Virus record (IMG/VR): IMGVR_UViG_3300042503_002266
Location: 1 to 32,333 of that record
Source of the DNA: a virus
Length of the DNA stretch: 32,333 nucleotides
Strand: one strand, 5' to 3'
Shown here: positions 26,201-32,333 of the stretch, piece by piece
How positions within the stretch are numbered: position 1 is the stretch's first letter
Layout of the letters: the number at the start of each line of letters is the position of its first letter
Made by a program: the position numbers and the translations under genes
Notes under the pieces: model-generated
What the model was told of the DNA's origin: nothing
Databases searched by the model: none
What the model saw: only the letters and a program-made list of their open reading frames with translations

Positions 26201-28392
26201 AAGGAACGCAGGGCACACAGGGTATTACAGGTTCGCAGGGTACTGCCGGAACATTCGGTGGTGCAGCATTCGATTACACCTTTGATACATCCACGACAAA
26301 TGCGGATCCGGGTACCGGAAAGCTCCGTCTCAGTAATGCCGATCTAAGCCTGGCAAGTGCTCTTTACATTAATGATACTGATGACCTGAGTGTTTCAATT
26401 TACAATTTCTTACAGACCATTGATGACTCAACCTCAACAATCAAGGGTCACTTTACGATCACTCAGAAGAATGACACAAATAATTTTGCGTTGTTCTCAA
26501 TTACCGGAGCTCACTCTCACGGTTCCAATTATTTTAATGTTCCGGTAGCTTACCTGAGCGGTGCAACTTCTTTTACCAATGCTCTTGACATTATTATTAC
26601 TTTTGCTCGTACGGGTGACGTAGGCGCAACTGGTGCACAAGGCACACAAGGTACACAGGGTATACAGGGTATCCAAGGGATTACTGGTATTCAAGGAACT
26701 CAAGGTGTACAAGGAACTCAAGGTCGTCAGGGTATCCAAGGGACTCAGGGCACTCAGGGCCAACAAGGAACCCAAGGTATCCAGGGAATTCAAGGCGCTC
26801 AAGGAACACAGGGTATTCAAGGTATCCAAGGAACACAGGGTATACAAGGCGTACAAGGCGTGCAAGGCGCTCAAGGAACACAGGGTATTCAAGGTATCCA
26901 AGGAACACAGGGTATACAAGGCGTGCAAGGTACGCAAGGTATCCAGGGTGTACAGGGTATCCAAGGTATCCAAGGTATTCGAGGAACTCAGGGCACTCAG
27001 GGCACTCAGGGCGTTCAAGGTATCACTGGCGTGAATGCAAATGTTCTCACAAGCGACACTGCTCCGGTATCTCCAAATGCCGGTGACCTATGGTGGGACT
27101 CAAGTGTTGGCATGATGCGCATTTACTATTATGACGGTACATCATCGCAATGGGTCGATGTTAATCCAGGCTCGATTCAAGGTATCCAGGGTATTCAAGG
27201 TATTAGCGGTGCATCAATTCTTGGAACTGCAAATACTTGGACAAATACAAATGCGTTTACATCGTTAAGTAGCACGGGAGGAGCCAACTTTGCAACGAGC
27301 AGCGGCAACGTCGGCATTGGTACAACGAGTCCATCCGCTAAACTGCACGTTGAAGATGGGAATATCTTCATCGGTAATTTTTCGGCTCATCCGAGTCCAT
27401 ATGGTTCCTCTTCAACTTCAAGTGGGCACGTTCTGAGGTTTGACAACACCTATAATGGCCGAAAGATCATTCTTCACGATAATGGGTTCGCGCCAGATTG
27501 GTTTGGCGGTTTTGGAGTTTCTCTCTCGGATATGGACTATTTCAGTGGGGCTAATCATCGGTTTTATGTCGGCTCAACTGCGGGGGCTGACGGTACTGAA
27601 GCCTTTACGATCCGATCAAGCGGCAACGTCGGCATTGGTACGACGAGTCCTGCAAATAGATTATCGGTCGCTGGTTCAGGTACATCGCTATTTCACTTTT
27701 TAGGCGAAGGTAATACATATTATGTATTACGTTCTAGAAATAGTGCAGATAGCGCGTTTGCTGATTTAGTATTAAGAACTGATGATTTTGTAATAGAAAC
27801 AGGAACTTCTGGAGCAGTAACCGAACGTCTTAGATTAGGAGATACTGGTAATTTTAATATAGATTCAGGAACATTTTTTGTTGACGCTCTAAATGATAGA
27901 GTTGGCATTGGTACGACGAGTCCTAGCCAAAAATTAACAGTTATAGGAGATGTGGCTTTTCGCGGTTCCTCAAGCAACGCTGATGCTACTAATATACCAA
28001 TTAATTTATTATTCTCCAAGTCGTCAGGAAGTTCTGCTACTGCAAATTTAAGCGTAACTACAGATTTTACTTTCACAGGAGCTAACGGCTGGCGTAACTG
28101 CGTGCTCACGACCACAGCATCTCATATCAATCAATACGGCGGTTCACAAGGAGCTGTTGAAGAACTTATTCATTTTAGAGCACTTAATAGTTCTCCAGGA
28201 GTCGGTCAAATCAATGTGATTAGAACGAATACAAATGGATCAACAATTACATTAACTTATTCAGCACCTTCAAATGGTGTACTTAGAGTAGTTGCTACTT
28301 TTAACGACACGGCTGTTCCTGGATCTGTTCCTACCCACGAATTGTGGGTAAACTTTTCTATGCTTTCACCAGTTGCCGTTACAGTTGCGTAA
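23275..28392 (+). CDS. Collagen-like tail fibre 2
   Basis: A 1705-residue fibre without an S74 domain. Its N-terminus, NFPTNPINGYIHT...WIWNGSYW, is a short module shared with the next two fibres and likely the attachment end. Very long Gly-X-Gln tracts follow at about 23378-24322, 24700-25598, 25742-26244 and 26627-27029. They are interrupted by two copies of the [13 protein letters not shown] domain (24328-24711 and 26250-26633) and two copies of a DLWWNS/DLWWDS domain (25599-25745 and 27033-27178). The tract ends at [18 protein letters not shown]. The head has three NVGIGTTSP joints, then a beta-rich C-terminal domain ending HELWVNFSMLSPVAVTVA that I do not recognise, probably the receptor-binding tip. 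No Shine-Dalgarno is seen, and the late box is very close to the ATG. Confidence 0.85.
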   Translation: MAVINFPTNPINGYIHTANNSSWIWNGSYWNAVNGGAQGAQGLQGIQGIQGVQGTQGLQGEQGIQGIQGIQGVQGTQGTQGIQGIQGTQGIQGLQGIQGIQGTQGIQGHQGTQGEQGIQGIQGIQGVQGTQGTQGEQGIQGIQGVQGTQGAQGEQGIQGIQGVQGTQGAQGADGYVGSDGAQGTQGIQGIQGIQGTQGIQGVQGTQGTQGEQGIQGTQGTQGEQGIQGTQGIQGIQGVQGTQGTQGEQGIQGTQGIQGIQGVQGTQGTQGEQGIQGTQGIQGVQGTQGTQGIQGVQGTQGVQGIQGTQGTQGEQGIQGIQGIQGIQGAQGIQGIQGVQGTQGTQGIQGPAGTFGGAAFDYTFDTTTTNSNPGTGVLRLNTANLSLSSALYINDTDDLSVSIYNFLQTIDDSTSTIKGHFTISEKANANNFAIFAITGNHTHGTNYFQVPVSYLSGATSFTDDLDIIITFARSGDIGATGAQGTQGTQGEQGIQGIQGIQGTQGTQGTQGIQGIQGTQGAQGEQGIQGIQGIQGVQGTQGTQGRQGIQGTQGTQGIQGVQGTQGTQGQQGIQGTQGTQGIQGIQGTQGTQGEQGIQGIQGIQGVQGTQGTQGIQGIQGIQGTQGTQGQQGIQGTQGEQGIQGIQGIQGTQGTQGIQGITGSQGITGTQGTQGIQGTQGTQGIQGIQGIQGIQGVQGTQGTQGTQGIQGIQGIQGIQGIQGVQGTQGTQGTQGIQGIQGIQGEQGIQGIQGIQGVQGIQGIQGIQGIQGTQGTQGLKGTEIASSATPPESPSVDDLWWNSDLGILMIYYYDGDSYQWVTTSSGIVGPQGAQGTMGTQGINGTQGASGFNGAQGSQGLQGLQGIQGVQGISGAQGLNGAQGIQGVQGTQGTQGRQGIQGTQGIQGIQGVQGIQGIQGIQGTQGTQGIQGTQGTQGIQGVQGAQGTQGIQGIQGVQGIAGYQGINGAQGTQGIQGIQGVQGTQGTQGITGSQGTAGTFGGAAFDYTFDTSTTNADPGTGKLRLSNADLSLASALYINDTDDLSVSIYNFLQTIDDSTSTIKGHFTITQKNDTNNFALFSITGAHSHGSNYFNVPVAYLSGATSFTNALDIIITFARTGDVGATGAQGTQGTQGIQGIQGITGIQGTQGVQGTQGRQGIQGTQGTQGQQGTQGIQGIQGAQGTQGIQGIQGTQGIQGVQGVQGAQGTQGIQGIQGTQGIQGVQGTQGIQGVQGIQGIQGIRGTQGTQGTQGVQGITGVNANVLTSDTAPVSPNAGDLWWDSSVGMMRIYYYDGTSSQWVDVNPGSIQGIQGIQGISGASILGTANTWTNTNAFTSLSSTGGANFATSSGNVGIGTTSPSAKLHVEDGNIFIGNFSAHPSPYGSSSTSSGHVLRFDNTYNGRKIILHDNGFAPDWFGGFGVSLSDMDYFSGANHRFYVGSTAGADGTEAFTIRSSGNVGIGTTSPANRLSVAGSGTSLFHFLGEGNTYYVLRSRNSADSAFADLVLRTDDFVIETGTSGAVTERLRLGDTGNFNIDSGTFFVDALNDRVGIGTTSPSQKLTVIGDVAFRGSSSNADATNIPINLLFSKSSGSSATANLSVTTDFTFTGANGWRNCVLTTTASHINQYGGSQGAVEELIHFRALNSSPGVGQINVIRTNTNGSTITLTYSAPSNGVLRVVATFNDTAVPGSVPTHELWVNFSMLSPVAVTVA
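23920..24089 (+). repeat. 72-bp exact tandem duplication in fibre 2
   Basis: Units 23920-23991 and 23992-24063 are identical (eight triplets, X = T, T, E, I, T, I, I, V). A third partial copy from 24064 matches for 26 bases before it diverges. Confidence 0.85.
24865..24923 (+). repeat. 59-bp dispersed exact repeat, copy 1 (copy 2 at 25909-25967)
   Basis: The same 59 bases occur at 25909-25967, 1044 bases downstream, in a different collagen tract of the same gene. They code X = V, T, T, R, I among the triplets. Long identity despite free synonymous choice suggests gene conversion or duplication between tracts. Confidence 0.8.
25312..25494 (+). repeat. 81-bp exact tandem duplication in fibre 2
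   Basis: Units 25312-25392 and 25393-25473 are identical (nine triplets, X = I, I, I, I, V, T, T, T, I), followed by a third partial copy of 21 bases. Confidence 0.85.
26794..26924 (+). repeat. 72-bp tandem duplication, nearly exact, in fibre 2
   Basis: The unit 26794-26865 (X = A, T, I, I, T, I, V, V) repeats from 26866. It is identical for 59 bases, until GTA becomes GTG, and then continues similarly for a short stretch. Confidence 0.75.
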
Positions 28393-28409
28393 TGCTCTCG
28401 AATCTAAAT

Positions 28410-28417
28410 AATAAATA
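28410..28417 (+). promoter_or_regulatory. Late promoter box AATAAATA of fibre 3
   Basis: AATAAATA ends only 5 bases before the ATG at 28423. With a T4-like start about six bases downstream of the box, the transcript would begin at or next to the start codon. Confidence 0.65.
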
Positions 28418-28422
28418 CTCTT

Positions 28423-31400
28423 ATGGCTATTGATTTTCCAACATCACCTTCTCCCGGACAGCAAGTCACATCTGGTTCAAGAACATGGACGTGGAGCGGT
28501 ACCTATTGGGCCAATAATACCATCACTGGTGTCCAGGGCACACAAGGTATCCAAGGAACTCAGGGAACACAAGGCGTCCAAGGTATCCAGGGGCTTCTAG
28601 GCACTCAGGGTTCGCAGGGTCTCCAAGGTATCCAAGGAATTCAAGGTATCCAGGGTATTCAAGGTGTCCAAGGTATCCGAGGCACTCAGGGAACACAGGG
28701 TCTCCAAGGTATCATGGGTGCTCAGGGTGCTCAAGGTACACAGGGAACACAAGGCGCACAGGGCATTCAAGGCACTCAGGGTATTAGCGGTGCATCCATT
28801 CTTGGAACTAATAATACCTTTACTGGAACAAATGCGTTTACGACGTTGAGCGCGACGGGCATTATATCCAGCCCTGCGGGTTTTACCGCAACAGCCGGGT
28901 CATCGCTTCAGGTTAATAATGCGTCGAACGACGCAGCGGCAACCATTGTTAACACCGGCACAACTGGCGCATCTGTGATAAGTTTCCGAACGGCTTCCAC
29001 AACTCGGATGACCATTGGAGCAAACGGAGAAACCTCGGTCATTGGGCCTCTTCAGGACATAACCAGTGGGCTGTCCCAATTTTCAGTCATAGCAACCGGA
29101 ACTAGCGCCATCGCCAACGGCGGCACGATTCAACTTGGCGGCGTATTTACAGGCACTTCTCAGGCGAGCTTCGCCGGGCTTAAAGGCCAAAAGGAAAACA
29201 GCACCGATAACAACACGGCAGGCGCACTTACCCTTTGGACGCGGCCAGCAGGCGGCGCAATGACGCAGCGGGCCACGCTTTCGAGTGTTGGAAATTTCTC
29301 GCTGTCCTCCACCACCGCTTCCACGTCCACCACGACCGGCTCACTCATCAACGCGGGCGGGTTTGGAAATGCAGGCGACATTTGGGGCGGCGGCAAAGCC
29401 CGCATCGGCGGCAACTCGCTCTCTGGATTGGACGGCGGCGTGGGCGCGGACTTCGCCGTGACCTCAACCTCAGTCGCAAATGTTGCGGGCTTCTTGCAAG
29501 GCAGCGCGGGACGCGGGATCATGCTATACCAGAACGGTTACGTTGCCAGCACCACGGGCGGAAACTGGAATGTCGCGGCAACGACGGCAGGCGCAAGTAT
29601 GTCGGTTGGAACTCTCGGAGCTTCGGCAGGAGGCACGCTGTCATTCACGGGTCCGACGTTGCTCTCGGTGCTCAACACCACCGCCAGCACCTCCACTACC
29701 ACCGGCGCTCTCACGGTTGCGGGAGGCGTCGGTGTCGCGGGCGCAGCCAACTTCGGTGGCACTATCCGAGTGCGCGGCGGCGCTTTTACCACCCGCATCC
29801 GTCAAGACGCGGCACGCATGGAATTTGTGGACGTTGCGGAGTCGGCCTACGTTCCCGGCATCTTCCAAGGCTCAACGCTATCTCTGTTTGGCAACAACGG
29901 CACCGGACTTGTTGTGGGGACGACAGGCAACGTCGGTATTGGGACGACGAATCCAAAAAATAAATTAACTGTTTTAGGCTCAATTGCGAAACAAACCACT
30001 ACAGGTTATGACGGGGTATTTGATAACATCTTTAAATATGGAGTACAAGCCGATCTTGAAGGTTCTGGTCAAAATCTAGATCGTTGGATTGGTGCTGACG
30101 CAACTGTTACTGCTGGCGGTGGAGATGCAAATAAACTAAAATTTAGAGTTTATAGTGGAGGTGGTTCAGGCTCTCCAGCGGATGTTATGACGTTGCTTGG
30201 TAATGGCAACGTCGGCATTGGGACGACGAGTCCTGCTGCAAAACTCCATGTCAATGGTGGTGAAATTTACGTTCAAAGCACCGACTATGGTCGCGTAATG
30301 TTTGTTCGTGGTAGTACTAACATTTGGGCTGTTGGGCCAAGAAACACGGACGATCTTTATATTCGCCGCGAAGGTGGGTCGGCAAATGTGATTTTTGATG
30401 GTGGCAACGTCGGTATCGGTACAAGTACAATTACAAAACGTCTGCATATATATTCCGGCGAACAGTCCGTAGGCGCGTCTCAATTTAATTTAGAAGGATA
30501 TATCGGTGGTTATGGAGCCGGTCTTACATTTACATCTCTTTTGAGTAGTACATCCACATTAAAAGAAATGGCTCGTATTACCGCAGACGGTGAAGCGGCT
30601 TGGAATGCTACAGCATCTACTCAAGACGCAGGTTTACGTTTTTATACAACTTCTCAAGGCACAACGGCTGAAAGAGTGCGTATTAATGCTTACGGAAATG
30701 TTGGGATTGGAACGAACACCATAGCCGACATTGCCGGCGGCACATCACGAACATTAGAGATTTATGGCGGCGCAAGCGGTGGCGGTTCGTTCCTGCATAT
30801 CACAAATAGCACTACAGGACAAACTACTCTTGATGGATTAGTAATTGGCATCTCTGGTGGCGCTAGTGACGTTCTGTTTATACAACGCGAGGCGGCAAAC
30901 ATTATTTTCCGAACGGACAATACCGAACGGGTGCGTATTGGCGCTACAGGCAACGTCGGCATTGGAACGACGAGTCCTGCTGCACGACTCGATGTTTCCG
31001 GTTCGGCAGCGTTTGGCGTAGGCTCAACCACCGGTTTCGGCATCACTCTCCGCGAACACACAACCGGCACCGTTCGTAACTGGAGCATCCGGGATGATGC
31101 AGGCGTTGATCGGTTAAGGTTTTCTCGTGGCAGCAGTGACGCAGTGTTTTGGGATGTGCTTAAAGTTTCGGCATCGGACCAAACCGCCGATCAGTTTTGG
31201 TACACAAATGGCGCACAGAGGATGCAGCTTTCGTCCGCTGGCCTTGCCGTGACATCGGCCTTCACAGTAACGGGCGGCGCGGCCATCGGCGGGGCGGCAC
31301 TCTCCGCCACAGGCAACCAAGCCAGCCAGCTCATTGCAAACCTTACATCGAGCATTTCCGGCGCGGGCACCAGCTTCGGTCTGCGGGTGGCGGCAGGCAC

Positions 31401-31941
31401 AAACGCCAGCGACTATGCGCTCCGCGTCTTGAACCAAGCTGGAACGCTTGATTACTTGTTTGTCAAGGGTGACGGCGCTGTCAATATTCCCGGTTCTCTT
31501 TCAAAGGGTTCAGGTTCATTCCGTATTGAACATCCACTTCCTTCTAAATCAGAAACACATGAACTCGTTCACTCTTTCATCGAAGGTCCACAAGCTGATC
31601 TTATTTATCGCGGTAAAGCAACACTAGTAAACGGTGCTGCATCCGTGAATATTGACACCTCCGCCACTATGACGGAAGGCACCTTTGAAGCTCTCTGCCG
31701 TGAAGTTCAATGCTTCACTACTAACGAAAGCGGTTGGACTGCTATTCGTGGAAAAGTTACAGGCAATATTCTCACAATTCAAGCTCAAGATTCTACCTGC
31801 ACAGACGAAATTTCTTGGATGGTCATTGGCGAGCGTAAGGACAAGCACATGATGGACACTGAATGGACAGACGAAAATGGTAAAGTAATTGTTGAACCAT
31901 TGAAACCTATTAAAGAAACAGCGGAAACCAGAGATGTCTAA
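28423..31941 (+). CDS. Collagen-like tail fibre 3 with mosaic head
   Basis: A 1172-residue fibre. The N-terminal module [12 protein letters not shown]...WTWSGTYW matches fibres 2 and 4. A single short collagen tract (about 28531-28798) ends at the [18 protein letters not shown] joint. The long head uses [10 protein letters not shown] repeats ([20 protein letters not shown]) and five NVGIGT joints. The C-terminal domain ([20 protein letters not shown], then [35 protein letters not shown]) is one I recognise from cyanophage fibre ends, and there is no S74 domain. Composition is mosaic: 43 of 60 bases are G or C at 29401-29460 against 21 of 60 at 30481-30540. This points to recombination with a G+C-rich phage. 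Confidence 0.85.
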   Translation: MAIDFPTSPSPGQQVTSGSRTWTWSGTYWANNTITGVQGTQGIQGTQGTQGVQGIQGLLGTQGSQGLQGIQGIQGIQGIQGVQGIRGTQGTQGLQGIMGAQGAQGTQGTQGAQGIQGTQGISGASILGTNNTFTGTNAFTTLSATGIISSPAGFTATAGSSLQVNNASNDAAATIVNTGTTGASVISFRTASTTRMTIGANGETSVIGPLQDITSGLSQFSVIATGTSAIANGGTIQLGGVFTGTSQASFAGLKGQKENSTDNNTAGALTLWTRPAGGAMTQRATLSSVGNFSLSSTTASTSTTTGSLINAGGFGNAGDIWGGGKARIGGNSLSGLDGGVGADFAVTSTSVANVAGFLQGSAGRGIMLYQNGYVASTTGGNWNVAATTAGASMSVGTLGASAGGTLSFTGPTLLSVLNTTASTSTTTGALTVAGGVGVAGAANFGGTIRVRGGAFTTRIRQDAARMEFVDVAESAYVPGIFQGSTLSLFGNNGTGLVVGTTGNVGIGTTNPKNKLTVLGSIAKQTTTGYDGVFDNIFKYGVQADLEGSGQNLDRWIGADATVTAGGGDANKLKFRVYSGGGSGSPADVMTLLGNGNVGIGTTSPAAKLHVNGGEIYVQSTDYGRVMFVRGSTNIWAVGPRNTDDLYIRREGGSANVIFDGGNVGIGTSTITKRLHIYSGEQSVGASQFNLEGYIGGYGAGLTFTSLLSSTSTLKEMARITADGEAAWNATASTQDAGLRFYTTSQGTTAERVRINAYGNVGIGTNTIADIAGGTSRTLEIYGGASGGGSFLHITNSTTGQTTLDGLVIGISGGASDVLFIQREAANIIFRTDNTERVRIGATGNVGIGTTSPAARLDVSGSAAFGVGSTTGFGITLREHTTGTVRNWSIRDDAGVDRLRFSRGSSDAVFWDVLKVSASDQTADQFWYTNGAQRMQLSSAGLAVTSAFTVTGGAAIGGAALSATGNQASQLIANLTSSISGAGTSFGLRVAAGTNASDYALRVLNQAGTLDYLFVKGDGAVNIPGSLSKGSGSFRIEHPLPSKSETHELVHSFIEGPQADLIYRGKATLVNGAASVNIDTSATMTEGTFEALCREVQCFTTNESGWTAIRGKVTGNILTIQAQDSTCTDEISWMVIGERKDKHMMDTEWTDENGKVIVEPLKPIKETAETRDV
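28830..29954 (+). other. G+C-rich island in fibre 3 head
   Basis: Composition rises through this segment and is very high from about 29220 to 29860. It falls sharply right after the NVGIGT joint at 29926. The island codes the ASTSTTTG repeats. A second, shorter G+C-rich stretch runs about 31190-31445. Limits are by eye. Confidence 0.7.
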
Positions 31942-31949
31942 TTCCAAGT

Positions 31950-31957
31950 AATAAATA
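31950..31957 (+). promoter_or_regulatory. Late promoter box AATAAATA of fibre 4
   Basis: AATAAATA is 12 bases before the ATG at 31970 and 8 bases after the fibre 3 stop. It has the same layout as the boxes before fibres 2 and 3. Confidence 0.65.
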
Positions 31958-31969
31958 GAACATATCACA

Positions 31970-32333
31970 ATGGCCCTTTCATTTCCAAATTCACCTACAC
32001 TCAATGACATCCACAGCCACGGTGGTAAAAGCTGGCAATGGAATGGTGCCTTCTGGGTCTCGATTAATGCTGGTGTTCAAGGACCGCAGGGTATCCAAGG
32101 GACACAAGGTACACAGGGTCTTCAAGGTGCACAAGGAACTCAGGGACAACAGGGTATTCAGGGCACGCAAGGAACACAAGGAACTCAGGGTACCCAAGGG
32201 CTTCAAGGTGCGCAAGGCACTCAGGGACAACAAGGCATCCAGGGAATTCAAGGAACCTTAGGAGCTCAAGGTGCAGTAGGTGCACAAGGTACTCAGGGTA
32301 TCCAGGGTATCCAGGGTCGTCAGGGTATTCAAG
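31970..32333 (+). CDS. Collagen-like tail fibre 4, 5' part only
   Basis: An open frame from the ATG at 31970 to the end of the window (121 complete codons, no stop). It begins ALSFPNSPTLNDIHS...WQWNGAFW, the N-terminal module shared with fibres 2 and 3, then [13 protein letters not shown] and further Gly-X-Gln triplets. The GPQ triplet is one of very few proline-containing triplets in the array. The start follows a late box by 12 bases with no Shine-Dalgarno. The head and end lie outside the window. Confidence 0.85.
   Translation, partial: MALSFPNSPTLNDIHSHGGKSWQWNGAFWVSINAGVQGPQGIQGTQGTQGLQGAQGTQGQQGIQGTQGTQGTQGTQGLQGAQGTQGQQGIQGIQGTLGAQGAVGAQGTQGIQGIQGRQGIQ

Larger units (their letters stand above)
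27304..30977 (+). repeat. Dispersed [10 protein letters not shown] joint repeat, eight copies in two fibre genes
   Basis: A segment of about 29 bases beginning GGCAACGTCGGCATTGG recurs at 27304, 27622, 27901 (shortened), 29926, 30205, 30403 (diverged), 30694 (diverged) and 30949. The first two are in fibre 2 and the last five in fibre 3; the shortened one is also in fibre 2. The best copies differ at only one to three bases. It codes N-V-G-I-G-T-T-S-P, usually followed by A-K-L-H-V or similar, a linker common in phage fibre heads. Coordinates span first to last copy. Confidence 0.85.

Noticed and set aside
18675-26244. Resemblance of the dense short repeats to a CRISPR or satellite array
   Set aside because: The period is three codons, it stays in frame, units vary by synonymous codons, and there are no spacer/repeat boundaries of constant length. 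It is coding collagen.
29235-29963. 242-residue Arg/His-rich plus-strand frame in the G+C-rich island
   Set aside because: G+C-rich sequence lacks stop codons in all frames. The product is low-complexity and the true frame carries fibre motifs.

Overview
The window is a stretch of the late, structural region of a large tailed phage. It most resembles a T4-like myovirus of the cyanophage type. The evidence is a recognisable T4 gp8 baseplate wedge homologue, a DUF4815 virion protein right behind it, a run of small and large fibre-type proteins of the kind seen in marine and freshwater T4-like phages, and T4-type late promoter boxes (TATAAATA or NATAAATA). All genes are on the + strand, are closely packed or overlapping, and no gap exceeds about 75 bases. 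No tRNA, CRISPR array, integrase, transposase or attachment site is visible. The host cannot be fixed from the sequence.

Layout. (1) 1-11642, baseplate and fibre block: a 3' fragment of a baseplate-type protein, gp8, a 1851-residue DUF4815 protein, a 76-residue coiled-coil protein, an 854-residue fibre ending in a self-cleaving S74 chaperone, and a glycine-rich adhesin-like protein. (2) 11662-14146, a compact late transcription unit: late promoter, two small structural proteins, a 606-residue fibre-like protein, and a strong intrinsic terminator. (3) 14175-14678, a small protein with a tropism-determinant-like N-terminus. (4) 14681-18438, a three-gene sugar-modification operon: a GH130-like beta-propeller, a methyltransferase joined to a helical-repeat domain, and a GT25-GT2 double glycosyltransferase. 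These genes are joined by 4-base ATGA overlaps and preceded by a sigma70-like rather than a late promoter. (5) 18459 to the end, an array of at least four collagen-like fibre genes (1576, 1705 and 1172 residues, and one cut by the window end), each with its own late promoter box.

The collagen tracts are unusual: nearly every triplet is Gly-X-Gln, with X mostly Ile, Thr, Val, Ala or Glu, and proline is almost absent. They are interrupted by repeated globular domains and carry exact tandem DNA duplications of 63, 72 and 81 bp. The distal parts of the fibres are mosaics. Islands of about 70% G+C lie beside segments of about 35%, and the switches fall at conserved DNA joints that encode SGASILG and [10 protein letters not shown].

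Interpretation: a phage with a modular, recombining set of collagen-like receptor-binding fibres, with a carbohydrate-modifying operon placed directly before them. That the operon decorates the fibres (for example on the many Thr residues) is the most interesting hypothesis here, but it is inferred from gene order and family only.
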